Shown: positions 18,352-27,337 of the stretch, piece after piece | Layout: every line of letters begins with the position of its first letter | Position numbering within the stretch: the stretch's first letter is position 1 | Origin: Acidobacteriota bacterium | GTDB taxonomy: Bacteria > Acidobacteriota > Holophagae > Acanthopleuribacterales > Acanthopleuribacteraceae | DNA: 64,000 nucleotides | Assembly (NCBI GenBank): GCA_020637335.1 | Contig: JACJWC010000010.1 | Coordinates: forward strand, 157,737 to 221,736 | Reading direction: 5' to 3' | Position numbers and translations under genes: made by a program | The notes under the pieces: model-generated | The model's database searches: none | Told to the model about the DNA's origin: nothing | What the model saw: only the letters and a program-made list of their open reading frames with translations

Positions 18352-21300
18352 TAGGGTTTTTGCCCCACTTCCACCCACTGTCCAGCCGTCTGGGCATATA
18401 AGCCACGATCATACATGGCCTCAGCGCGCACAGCGGGCAGGTAGAAATGGCCGCGGTAGGATGCATTGACCAAAAATTTTAACGAGAGCGATTCCTGAGT
18501 TTTTAGATTGAAGTAACTAAAAACTCGATCATCGCGATAGTCCTGGTAAAGCACGCCTGCCGGTAATGTGGATTCAGAGGAGTCCGGTGCGGCCATGCGC
18601 GGATTAGCCAATTGCCAACCACTGGGCGTCACAAGGCTTAGCGCCAGGTTCTGGGCGGGTCCGCTGGGATTGCGATTGACCACCTGGACCTGAATCCAGA
18701 AATCGACCCCAAGCGCTAATTGGCGAACATCTAATGCGTTTCCTTTTAGGTCGGCATAGGTAACGCGCAACTCCAATCCTTTGGACTCGGCTTGTTCCGT
18801 ACCCGCAGAAGGCACGCCTTTCAAGGCCGCATAGGCAAACAAGACACCTGACCCTTGATTGCTAACCGCAAGGTTAAAAGGTGCCCCTTCGGGCGGCGAG
18901 AAGGAATGCTGTTGTAGGGCTTTTTGCAGCTTGAATTCCAAGCTGGGCTGTTTGCCAATTTGAACGGCCGCTTGAATACCGGAGGAGAGGTCGCGGGCCA
19001 GTTGGGCCATAGACAAAAGACCAAAACTGGTTTCGTGCGTACTCAACCAACCGGGACTTGCCAAGCGTTTGGACACGGAGCGGATCACGTCCTGAGCTCT
19101 TTCCTTTTGGTTTAAGGTCAAAAGACACATCAGGATCACGGATTGGTCGCGCAGGGCACTGCCAAAAGTCGTTTCCTCGCGATAATCTTCAACGTAAAGC
19201 GGGGATTGGGCTACCAATTGCCGCGCCACCTCGGCTCGGCCGACCAATTGATAACCTGCGGCCAATAACCAGCGCGAAAGACTCTTGACCAGACCGGAAT
19301 CGCGAAAGCGGTTCATGGCCCCAACTTCTGCCTGACCGGCTCGCGCCAAGACAAAGAGTCGATAGGCTTGCGGTAATTCTTCCTCGCCGGGCAACCATTG
19401 GTTAGCCCGACGCGCCTGTGCGCCTAACCATTTTTCCAGGAGACCAGCTGGCGGCAGGTAGCCCATCGCCTTGGCTTCCACCAGGAAATGCCCGGCATAG
19501 CAATCGCTCCATTCGCTGTAATACCCGGACCCGGGCCAATAGCTCAAATGGCCATCACTTAACTGGAAATTGTTGAACTTGGCAAAGGCGGCCGAAATAT
19601 TGCCGCGAATCTCTTGCACCCTTTGTGGAGGCAGATCCATCAGGCTGCTCAGGAAAAGTTGTGGAAAGGCGCCACTGGTCGTTTGTTCCAAACAGCCATG
19701 GGGATAATGGATCAGTTGGCCGAGCCGATTTTCAAGGTTGAGCGGCGGCAGGACAGAAAGTTCGATACTGCCTTGATTGGTGCCGGGCACCCCAATCGCG
19801 GTTAACTGGGTTTCCCAGGTTTTGCCAGCTTCAACCAAGGCGTCAAAACCCGATTCGGCCGGTGGATTGGGCAGCCGCACTTCAATATCCGTCTCCCAAA
19901 TCGCCTCCATGTTGCCCGCTTTTGTGTGCACCTTAAGGTGACGCCAGCCGGCATTGCCAACCACACGGATGGGACAACTGGCCGAATACTCGCCCAGACC
20001 TTGGGTCTTGATCATTTGGGTTGGGTTTTTCAGGCCAAATTCGATACCTTCGCTCGCCTCAAAACGCACCTCAACCTGATCCAAGCCCTCCTGTCCGACA
20101 AAAATGGACACGGGAAAATCCAGACTTTCGTCAGGGCCCAGGACGCGTGGCAATGTGCCTAACACCATCAGGGGTTTTCGGATCGGTGTGCTTTTTTCTG
20201 TACGTCCAAATGTACCTTGATGGGCAGCAACCACCATGGTCCGGACAGCCCCAATCGTGTTGGGAATATCCACCTGATGTTTGCCGGTTTGGCCTGCCTC
20301 CAAAGTGAATGGGCCTAAAAACCGCACCAGTGGTGGGAAACGGTTGGGTTTTTTGGCCGCGTCATTGGCTTTGCCTTCCTCGTCACCCCCAACCGAAAGC
20401 AAGGCCTCCAAATCACCTGTCAGCGCTCCAAGCACATAGGGATACACGTCCCAGGTTTTAACAAACAGCGCCTGGCGGGCAAAAAAGTGGCGATAAGGAT
20501 CCGGCGTTTGAAAGCGGGTAAGGCCCAATAGGCCTTCATCTACAACGGCCAAGGTGTAGGTCATGGGTCGTCCCGTTTTTTCACGAACCTGAATGACCGC
20601 ACTGGTTTCCGGCTGAAGTTCATCGGCCATGCTAAGCACCGGTTCAAGCCGCGCGGCCGGATCCAGAACCTCAATCGGCAAGACACCATACAATCGGATC
20701 GGGCGATCATTGGCCGTATTTTGGTGGGGTTGGATCAAGGTGACATGTGCATAGACGTTGGGCACCATGCTTCGCGTAACCTGGAACTTAAACACGGTCA
20801 TGCCATAACGTGCCTCCACCCATTCCTGATGTAATACGCGTTCAGGTCCTTCCAAGCTGACGAGCAGGCGGCCGGCCTGACCCGTAGGAATGTTTAAGCT
20901 GACCGTATCCCCAACTTGGTAACTCGATTTGTCGCTGGTGAACTGGAGCATGGCCGCAGCGCCCGGATTATCCTCCTGCCCGCGTCCGGCCCAACCGGGC
21001 CAATCGATTAAGAGGGTCTTCGAGGCGACATGACCATCGGGATCTTTTACAACGAGGAGGTACCGACCCCATTCGGGGTAATTGACCCGCAAGGTGTAAA
21101 CACCAAAGCCTTTTTCATCGGTATCAATAAACTTGCGATCGAGTGGGGAGCTCAATTGCGCTTGTTGAAATTGGCTGTCTGACACATTATTTTCAATCCA
21201 CCAGTGCCAATCGACCTTGTACAGGGTGACCTCAATGCCCGAACGCGCAATGGGTTGTCCTTTTTGATCGATACTCAGAATTTCGACCGGATGATCCACA

Positions 21301-23810
21301 TCGGTCAAAATCATGCCGCGTGCGGCATCGCCTTTAGGTGTCTTAAACCCGACGTAATGGGTAAAGGGATGGTAGGGCAGGGAGAATTGGTCGATGCTGA
21401 ATCCGCCACCCGCCTCAAAAACGCGACACGTGAACTGGGCTGTCAGGGCACCCGGCGCATCCGCAACTTGGGGATACTCCAACTCAAAATTCACCTGACC
21501 TTGATCGTCCAAAGTCCCTTCAAAAAGTGGGACCGGATCAAAACGCAAAGTCCGCGTTATATCGTTAAAGCTGTAGCCTTCAAATTGACTGAATGCTTTT
21601 TTATCGGCGCTCAGTTGTAAACTCAAGTCCGTTTTCAAATTGCGGGCAATGGCGCCATGTAACCATTCCGCCTCAATCGATGCCTGACCCGATTGGCCCG
21701 CGACCAAGATTTCATCAGCGGGTTTGAAGGCCAACTTAAGCCGATTGGGCACAATTGTTTCAATTTTTACGGTGCGTTCAAACGTGTGGTCGCCAACGCG
21801 AACCCGCGCCAGATAGGTACCCGTTTCCCAATGTGTTTCCGATTGGATTGTAAAGGCATAAAAACCGTCGACCCCAGTGGTCATGACCTGCCGATCCACA
21901 ATATTGCCGCGTGGGCTGGTCATTTCCAAGCTAACCGGATGGTTGGCGGGCAAAACCTGTTCGGGATCGTTCAGAAGAAAGGTGAGGTGAACGGCATCGC
22001 CGGGCCGCCAAACGCCCCGTTCGCCGTAGAGGAACCCATTAATGCCCGACCGAATGGGCGCACCGCCAACATCAAATCGGCTTAAAGAGTTACTCGTCCC
22101 ATCGAGCAGTTTGAGGTAGGCTGATTGGCTGCCTTTGCGCGCAACCAGCAAAAAGGGTGAATCTTTGAGGGTCAGACTGGCGAAACCACTGCCATTGGTC
22201 GAACCCGTTGCAACCACTTGGCGTTTAAAATCCAACACTTCCAAATAGACGCCGCTCACGGGTTCGGTCGTCATGAGGTTATTGACGCTGACATCCAGCC
22301 GATCGCCGCCCGCCGATTTGGCAATCAGGCCCAGATTCGTCACAAAAATATTGCGGGCGATAACGCGATCATTGCGGTAAAAGGAAACGTGACACGGATC
22401 GTCACGACGATCCCAGCGATAACCTTCAAACCAATAATCCCATTGGCTTTCCTCCTCAAACGTAGGGGCCTTCAACATTTTTCGGTCTTCCGGCAAGCCC
22501 TCTGGGCAGGAATAGAGGATGTATGAAGCTTTGAACCCCAATTCGACCCGGTAAAGCGCACCGGGATCCAAATTGATCAGCGGATTCAAATCCAGGTTAT
22601 GGCGAGCCCACTGCCTCAAATCGCGTTTGTTTTCAGGATCCAACTCAATTTTCCGACTGGCGACAACTTCGCCGACCCGGTACAACTCAGAGTTTTGATC
22701 GATCTGGTTGACTTGGAAGAATTGGTGGATGTTTTGCTCGAGCACCTTAATGATCTGAACATCTACAGCGCTTAAATTGACCGTTTCAAAGGGAAAAACG
22801 ACCCGACCATCCTGTGGCGTAATAATGCCTTGACCAAATAAGCGAATTTGCGGCGCCATTTCAGGGATCGAGAGGGCGCGCACAACTTTCTGGCCCAAAA
22901 GCGCGCCCGCCTGGTTGCGAATCCCCGGTTCAACCGTCACCTCGAAATCACGACCCAGGTACTTTTTGGGAAAGGCCCGAACGATATTGCCTTCAATGGT
23001 AAAATCCAGATCCTGACTGGAATGGATCAGGCCCAATAGGTCCTGGTCACGATCGAGGGCATCGCTGAAAGCGATCAAAATATGCGGCTTGGGATCGGTG
23101 GCCGCGGCCAGGTACATCATCTCAAAAGAGTCGACTGGGGAAATTTCGCGCACCTCTTCGCCGCGAAAATCAACACCAAAATGGGTGGCGTCGTAGTAAA
23201 CCTTGAGCTGTTGTTTGCGGTTCCGCCGCTCTAAATTATTCAGGCTGAAGCGGTGGTAGCGCCCATCGGGTGAATGGGTCCACTCGGGTTCCAGACTGCG
23301 ATCGTCCAGTTTCACACTTAACAGGGAGGCGATATCCTCTGGAGACTCCCAGTCTTGACTGGTCAGAATCCCTTCACACATCTGCCAGCGTGCATCGCCC
23401 TGGCTCTGCAATTGCAGCGGACCTAGGGAGAGCGAATACCCGCGATTCAGGGTCGTAAACTGAAACTCAAAAAGGTCGTCTTTTCCCAACTCGGAAAAGA
23501 GCCGTGCCAACGGAATCCGTGCCGTGTACGCAGTGGCGATGGGCAACGGCCCTTCTGGATAAAAAACCAGGAACCGATCATCCTTGATTTGCCACTTACC
23601 GGAAACGGGTGGGATCAGTTCAATATCCTGGCTGTTTAGCGGCAATTCAGTCACCGGACGACTGAATTCCACCTGAATTGGTGCCATGCGGGAAACCAAT
23701 CCCTGACTGTAAGCCAATACCAAACCATTGGGCACATTCGTTTTGGGCTGGGGTTTGGAACCACATCCCCACCAAAAAAGAAGACAGAAAATCACACTCG
23801 CCTGACGCAT
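18351..23810 (-). CDS. yfhM: Bacterial alpha-2-macroglobulin lipoprotein (YfhM-like)
   Basis: Periplasmic protease trap of 1,819 residues thought to protect the cell when the outer membrane is breached. The N-terminus is a lipoprotein signal with Cys16 after LLFWWG. The chain continues through repeated macroglobulin beta domains (MG/A2M_N, A2M-like) to the thioester motif CLEQ, Cys1373 in YPHGCLEQTTSG, and an alpha-helical TED domain, ending in a receptor-binding-like beta domain. The thioester is intact, which defines the type that traps proteases covalently. A strong GGGAGG lies five bases before the ATG. The stop overlaps the pbpC start by one base, so the pair is tightly coupled, as in many proteobacteria. 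Confidence 0.94.
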   Translation of the reverse strand: MRQASVIFCLLFWWGCGSKPQPKTNVPNGLVLAYSQGLVSRMAPIQVEFSRPVTELPLNSQDIELIPPVSGKWQIKDDRFLVFYPEGPLPIATAYTARIPLARLFSELGKDDLFEFQFTTLNRGYSLSLGPLQLQSQGDARWQMCEGILTSQDWESPEDIASLLSVKLDDRSLEPEWTHSPDGRYHRFSLNNLERRNRKQQLKVYYDATHFGVDFRGEEVREISPVDSFEMMYLAAATDPKPHILIAFSDALDRDQDLLGLIHSSQDLDFTIEGNIVRAFPKKYLGRDFEVTVEPGIRNQAGALLGQKVVRALSIPEMAPQIRLFGQGIITPQDGRVVFPFETVNLSAVDVQIIKVLEQNIHQFFQVNQIDQNSELYRVGEVVASRKIELDPENKRDLRQWARHNLDLNPLINLDPGALYRVELGFKASYILYSCPEGLPEDRKMLKAPTFEEESQWDYWFEGYRWDRRDDPCHVSFYRNDRVIARNIFVTNLGLIAKSAGGDRLDVSVNNLMTTEPVSGVYLEVLDFKRQVVATGSTNGSGFASLTLKDSPFLLVARKGSQSAYLKLLDGTSNSLSRFDVGGAPIRSGINGFLYGERGVWRPGDAVHLTFLLNDPEQVLPANHPVSLEMTSPRGNIVDRQVMTTGVDGFYAFTIQSETHWETGTYLARVRVGDHTFERTVKIETIVPNRLKLAFKPADEILVAGQSGQASIEAEWLHGAIARNLKTDLSLQLSADKKAFSQFEGYSFNDITRTLRFDPVPLFEGTLDDQGQVNFELEYPQVADAPGALTAQFTCRVFEAGGGFSIDQFSLPYHPFTHYVGFKTPKGDAARGMILTDVDHPVEILSIDQKGQPIARSGIEVTLYKVDWHWWIENNVSDSQFQQAQLSSPLDRKFIDTDEKGFGVYTLRVNYPEWGRYLLVVKDPDGHVASKTLLIDWPGWAGRGQEDNPGAAAMLQFTSDKSSYQVGDTVSLNIPTGQAGRLLVSLEGPERVLHQEWVEARYGMTVFKFQVTRSMVPNVYAHVTLIQPHQNTANDRPIRLYGVLPIEVLDPAARLEPVLSMADELQPETSAVIQVREKTGRPMTYTLAVVDEGLLGLTRFQTPDPYRHFFARQALFVKTWDVYPYVLGALTGDLEALLSVGGDEEGKANDAAKKPNRFPPLVRFLGPFTLEAGQTGKHQVDIPNTIGAVRTMVVAAHQGTFGRTEKSTPIRKPLMVLGTLPRVLGPDESLDFPVSIFVGQEGLDQVEVRFEASEGIEFGLKNPTQMIKTQGLGEYSASCPIRVVGNAGWRHLKVHTKAGNMEAIWETDIEVRLPNPPAESGFDALVEAGKTWETQLTAIGVPGTNQGSIELSVLPPLNLENRLGQLIHYPHGCLEQTTSGAFPQLFLSSLMDLPPQRVQEIRGNISAAFAKFNNFQLSDGHLSYWPGSGYYSEWSDCYAGHFLVEAKAMGYLPPAGLLEKWLGAQARRANQWLPGEEELPQAYRLFVLARAGQAEVGAMNRFRDSGLVKSLSRWLLAAGYQLVGRAEVARQLVAQSPLYVEDYREETTFGSALRDQSVILMCLLTLNQKERAQDVIRSVSKRLASPGWLSTHETSFGLLSMAQLARDLSSGIQAAVQIGKQPSLEFKLQKALQQHSFSPPEGAPFNLAVSNQGSGVLFAYAALKGVPSAGTEQAESKGLELRVTYADLKGNALDVRQLALGVDFWIQVQVVNRNPSGPAQNLALSLVTPSGWQLANPRMAAPDSSESTLPAGVLYQDYRDDRVFSYFNLKTQESLSLKFLVNASYRGHFYLPAVRAEAMYDRGLYAQTAGQWVEVGQKP

Positions 23811-23938
23811 TAAGGCCTCCCATTAACCCGCATTATTCGTTTTGAACCGCTATCTTAGGTGGACGCACACCACCCCTCGTTTGGTCGAAAAATGGACGTG
23901 AAACTATTGTAAAGGGTCGGCGGAGCGGGAAACTGTGT

Positions 23939-24778
23939 TTAGCCTAACAAGCCGTAAAAAAAACTGGCGACAAACCCTATACCGAACCATATGAAGAAAA
24001 GAAACCACAAGAAAAAGAGCTTCCATTTGCGGGCGTAGCAGTTTTTAAAGATATAAATGGGCAAAACGATCAGTTGCAGAAACCAAAACCCCGATCCGAT
24101 GTATCCCAAAAGCGGTAATTGAATAATAACGTTGGCGCAGCCCACAAACCAATGAGTGAACCCGGCAAACAGCATTAAGAAGCCCCAGCCCAACCCATCC
24201 TGAAAACTGATGAAGGTCAAATAGCATTTGGTGGCAAAGGAAATGATGCCCAGAATAGCGAACAGCATCCCGTAAACCACAACGATTGCAAGAAACGTTT
24301 TGTCGGTTTCCAAACGGGTCATGATTTCGGCGTACATTTCTTCGGCCTCTGCCTGGACTTGATCCGCGTCCAGCCCTAAGGAATCCGGATCAGCGTAATC
24401 GGAGCTGTCCGCATCTTCATTGCCCAAGGATTTATCGGTTATGACCATATCTGATTCGGGTGTTTTGGCATCTTTGCTGCGCGCATGTTTGGCGAAGAGG
24501 CTGCCATCATCGGGCGGAAGCGCGTGTTCATCGGCCAACTTCCCTTCCAACTCGCGATTTTTGGCTTTGGTCCTTTCCACATCGACCACCTTGATGGGCA
24601 ATTGAACCAGTTGATCTTTTAAATCGTAAAAGCGGACCTCATCCCCAAAAAATTCGACATTGCCCTTGGTTGACATCTGCCGACCGTCTTTTAGGTAAAT
24701 CACGCCGTACCAAATGGGCTCTCCGGCTTCCTGTGCCAACACATTCAAGCTAAGCAAAAATAATAAAAGTGTCTTCAC
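23939..24778 (-). CDS. Membrane protein with signal peptide and four helices, unknown
   Basis: Protein of 279 residues, not recognised. It starts with a GTG at 24778, which follows GAGGAGGCCTGAC; the signal peptide then reads VKTLLLFLLSLNVLAQ with cleavage near residue 16. An earlier in-frame codon would lie inside scpB and is rejected. The exported part (about 17-155) contains a small beta region resembling a short SH3-like fold (GVIYLKDGRQMSTKGNVEFF), then an acidic, probably unstructured stretch (NEDADSSDYADPD). Four hydrophobic helices fill the C-terminal half (about 162-279), rich in Phe/Trp. The start is one base beyond the scpB stop, so it is translated together with scpAB; a link to chromosome segregation is not shown by the sequence. 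Confidence 0.7.
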   Translation of the reverse strand: MKTLLLFLLSLNVLAQEAGEPIWYGVIYLKDGRQMSTKGNVEFFGDEVRFYDLKDQLVQLPIKVVDVERTKAKNRELEGKLADEHALPPDDGSLFAKHARSKDAKTPESDMVITDKSLGNEDADSSDYADPDSLGLDADQVQAEAEEMYAEIMTRLETDKTFLAIVVVYGMLFAILGIISFATKCYLTFISFQDGLGWGFLMLFAGFTHWFVGCANVIIQLPLLGYIGSGFWFLQLIVLPIYIFKNCYARKWKLFFLWFLFFIWFGIGFVASFFYGLLG

Positions 24779-24779
24779 G

Positions 24780-25382
24780 TCAGGCCTCCTCGGATTCCAT
24801 GGCAGGTAGGTCGGCTTCTTCTTGAGCTGCATAAGTTTTGGCAAATTCTTCCAAAGATGGCAAATCGTTTATGTGATTGAGCCCAAAATGCACCAAAAAT
24901 TCTTTGGTCGTACGATACATCATGGGCCGTCCTACAACCTGTTTACGGCCAGCCATTTTGATGAATTTTTTTTCTAGTAGGTTTTTGATCAAGGGGCCGA
25001 CTGAACTCACCATGCGCATCTCCGCAATTTCTACAGCCGTTATGGGTTGTTTATAGGCAATCAAAGCCAGGGTTTCCAGGGCGGCCATACTCAATTTTGA
25101 TTTTTTTTGAGCCTGAACAAATCCGCGGATATCGCGCAGATACTCCGGCTTGGTCTCCAATCGGTACCCACCTGCCACATGGGCAACACATAAGGCGGAA
25201 CCTTCGGCCAAACGGCTCTTGAGGCGCTCAAGTGCCGCCTGGATGGTTTCATTATCCGTTTCGAGCAGTTCTTGAAAACGCTCAATCGAGAGCGGTTCCT
25301 CCGAGGCAAATAACAGCGCTTCGCAGCGGCATGCAAATTCATTGAGCTGGCTATCTTGCACAAGTAAAGAATTCATATTCAT
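24780..25382 (-). CDS. scpB: Segregation and condensation protein B
   Basis: Subunit of the SMC-ScpAB condensin that compacts and separates daughter chromosomes. The 200-residue protein has the two winged-helix domains of ScpB. Diagnostic segments are CEALLFASEEPLS near residue 19, ALETLALIAYKQPIT (about 100-114), and GRPMMYRTTKEFLVHFGL near residue 155. The ATG at 25382 lies 2 nt after the scpA stop, so the pair is coupled; a second ATG two codons later (25376) is also possible. An smc gene is not in this window. The tail is acidic (EEADLPAMESEEA). Confidence 0.95.
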   Translation of the reverse strand: MNMNSLLVQDSQLNEFACRCEALLFASEEPLSIERFQELLETDNETIQAALERLKSRLAEGSALCVAHVAGGYRLETKPEYLRDIRGFVQAQKKSKLSMAALETLALIAYKQPITAVEIAEMRMVSSVGPLIKNLLEKKFIKMAGRKQVVGRPMMYRTTKEFLVHFGLNHINDLPSLEEFAKTYAAQEEADLPAMESEEA

Positions 25383-25384
25383 GC

Positions 25385-26143
25385 CTAGGCCGCCCCAAAC
25401 TGGCGGCAGATTTCCTGAATTTTATCGGGCGGTAAATGATCAAAATTGCGGAAGAGACGCACGGTACCAAAGGTTTGGCCCTGGTAAAGCCGGATAAACT
25501 GGAGACGCACCAATTCCAGCAGCGCCAAAAAGGTAACGATCCAATGTAATTTATCGGGCAATTTCTCAAATAATTCTTCCAACACCAAGGTTTTAAAGAG
25601 GTTTAATTCAACCAGAACCAACTCTACTTGCTGCGCAACCGTCACAGTCACCCGCTCTAATTGCAGCGTGTTGCGCACCGAAAAGCGATCGCAAATCTGT
25701 TTGTAACTGGAAATCAAATCGTAGATGCTGGCCTCAATGAAAACCTCTCCATCTACTTCAAACTCCTTCATAAACGCGTGACCGGAGCCTTGAACGGTAC
25801 TGCGCAACACCTGAATCTCGTGAAGCGAATCGGCCATATCTTTGAGCAATTGATGTTCAATCAATTGGCGCACCAATTCATCGCGTGGGTCTTCTGTTTC
25901 GTGATCGTGCTTGGGTAACAAGGTCCGCGATTTGATCTGTACCAGGGTAGAAGCCATCAATATAAAATCACCGGCAATCGAGAGGTTCATTTCCTCCATC
26001 TTGGCCAGATAGGCATTGTATTGGTTGGTAATCTCGATTATCGGGATATCGTAAATGTCGACTTCGTTTTTTTTGATCAAATGAAGCAACAGATCCAACG
26101 GCCCTTCAAAAACCTGAAGGCTAACCTCGTATGGGAGTTCCAT
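25385..26143 (-). CDS. scpA: Segregation and condensation protein A
   Basis: Kleisin subunit (252 residues) that bridges the SMC heads and binds ScpB. The N-terminal kleisin signature is clear: FEGPLDLLLHLIKKNEVDIYDIPI (read in parts, about 12-35), followed by AGDFILMASTLVQIKSRTLLP (about 57-77). The C-terminal winged helix has IVTFLALLELVRL (about 206-218) and ends QEICRQFGAA. The ATG at 26143 follows AGAGGTACTT. It leads the scpA-scpB-membrane protein unit, with a possible extended -10 element just upstream. Confidence 0.95.
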   Translation of the reverse strand: MELPYEVSLQVFEGPLDLLLHLIKKNEVDIYDIPIIEITNQYNAYLAKMEEMNLSIAGDFILMASTLVQIKSRTLLPKHDHETEDPRDELVRQLIEHQLLKDMADSLHEIQVLRSTVQGSGHAFMKEFEVDGEVFIEASIYDLISSYKQICDRFSVRNTLQLERVTVTVAQQVELVLVELNLFKTLVLEELFEKLPDKLHWIVTFLALLELVRLQFIRLYQGQTFGTVRLFRNFDHLPPDKIQEICRQFGAA

Positions 26144-26158
26144 AAGTACCTCTGAGCC

Positions 26159-26167
26159 ATTCTAGCA
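26159..26167 (-). promoter_or_regulatory. Possible extended -10 promoter of scpA
   Basis: On the minus strand TGC directly precedes TAGAAT (26159-26164), an extended -10 element. The predicted transcript would begin near 26152, leaving a very short leader that still includes the AGAGG ribosome site. No correctly spaced -35 is seen. Confidence 0.35.
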
Positions 26168-26230
26168 GAGTCAAAAATCACTCGGGATCACAGGTCATTT
26201 TAAGTTCTTTTGGTTTGATAACGAATTCCA

Positions 26231-26259
26231 TTGCACCTTGAAATGGCCGGGAGGATAAT
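26231..26259 (+). promoter_or_regulatory. Sigma-70-type promoter of the IPTL-CTERM gene
   Basis: TTGCAC (26231-26236) and GATAAT (26254-26259) are separated by 17 bases, close to the housekeeping consensus. The downstream gene starts 88 nt later, leaving a leader of about 80 nt. Confidence 0.65.
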
Positions 26260-26346
26260 GCGCCAAGTTGATCCTGAAGATGCAATTCAAATGGAGAAAA
26301 ACTCCTTCGAAGGCCGAGACCTCAGGATCCAATTTGGAGGAAGAAT

Positions 26347-27210
26347 TTGCGTACCCTATTCTCGTTGTTAGTGCTGCTATGTGGCTTGTCCCTCATGGCA
26401 CAAAAAGAATCTCCGTTAACAGGAGATCCAGCGGAGACCATTCATAACTCACCCGGATTTGGAATTTCCGCCCCGGGTCAACCCTCAAATATTCAAGAAC
26501 GCGGGATCCTCGTGTATGAAAACTGGCCATTGGTCAACAGCCCAGGCACTGGTCCTGGCGGCGCCGACGAAAGCCTGCTTCAAGATTCTACATTATCCAT
26601 GGGCACCTTTGGGTTTGCCCATTCCAATGCTGGGAATTTCCGTGTAGCGGACGACTTTACGGTACCTGCGGGTGGCTGGAATATTGATTCCATTACCTTC
26701 TACGCCTACCAAACCGGCTCGACTACAACCTCGACCATTACCAGCTTAAATCTGCAGATTTGGAACGGACAACCGGGCCAAATGGGCAGTTCCGTCGTGT
26801 GGGGCGATACGACAACAAACGTCTTGTCAGCCACGACCTGGAGCGGGATTTATCGCGGCCTATTGTCAGCACCCGGAGCGACCAACCGGCCGATCATGGC
26901 CAATACCGCAGCGGTGGGAACCTTTCTACCGGCCGGCACTTATTGGCTGGATTGGCGCTGTGGTGGAAGTTTGGGCAGTGGTCCATGGGCACCACCGATT
27001 ACCATCAACGGTCAAACCACAACCGGAAATGCAATTCAATTTAATGGCACGGCATGGGGTCCCTTAAACGATGTCGGCCAACAAGGCCTGCCGTTTGCCA
27101 TTGAAACGGCCATCTCCGTACCAACTCTCTCTCAATGGGGCCTTTTTGGCTTTATTGCCCTGCTGGCACTCGGTGGCCTGATGTTTATCCGCAGAACACG
27201 TTTGGCCTAG
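26347..27210 (+). CDS. Secreted IPTL-CTERM protein
   Basis: Exported protein of 287 residues with signal peptide 1-19 (LFSLLVLLCGLSLMAQ) and a C-terminal sorting tail: VPTLSQWG, a hydrophobic helix, then RRTRLA (about 257-287). This is the IPTL-CTERM pattern, a rhombosortase/exosortase-like sorting signal in Gram-negatives. Between them lies a beta-sandwich-like region (about 75-250) with strands such as FRVADDFTVPAGGWNIDSITFYAY that resembles surface-adhesion or carbohydrate-binding modules. The start is TTG at 26347, supported by GGAGGAAGAAT just before it. It has its own promoter and a strong terminator after the stop, so it is transcribed alone. Function beyond surface location is unknown. 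Confidence 0.72.
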   Translation: MRTLFSLLVLLCGLSLMAQKESPLTGDPAETIHNSPGFGISAPGQPSNIQERGILVYENWPLVNSPGTGPGGADESLLQDSTLSMGTFGFAHSNAGNFRVADDFTVPAGGWNIDSITFYAYQTGSTTTSTITSLNLQIWNGQPGQMGSSVVWGDTTTNVLSATTWSGIYRGLLSAPGATNRPIMANTAAVGTFLPAGTYWLDWRCGGSLGSGPWAPPITINGQTTTGNAIQFNGTAWGPLNDVGQQGLPFAIETAISVPTLSQWGLFGFIALLALGGLMFIRRTRLA

Positions 27211-27217
27211 TCAAAAC

Positions 27218-27258
27218 AGGAATACCCAGGCAGCTGGGTATTCCTATGATTTTTTTTT
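27218..27258 (+). terminator. Rho-independent terminator after the IPTL-CTERM gene
   Basis: AGGAATACCCA (27218-27228) pairs perfectly with TGGGTATTCCT (27235-27245) across the loop GGCAGC, and a run of nine T residues follows at 27250-27258. It begins 8 nt after the stop codon. Confidence 0.92.
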
Positions 27259-27337
27259 AAGGAAATTGGCTCCCCATAAGGGAATTTCCTACGCCCTGAC
27301 GTATGATGGTTAAAACCACTGGTTCAGGGGGACGATT

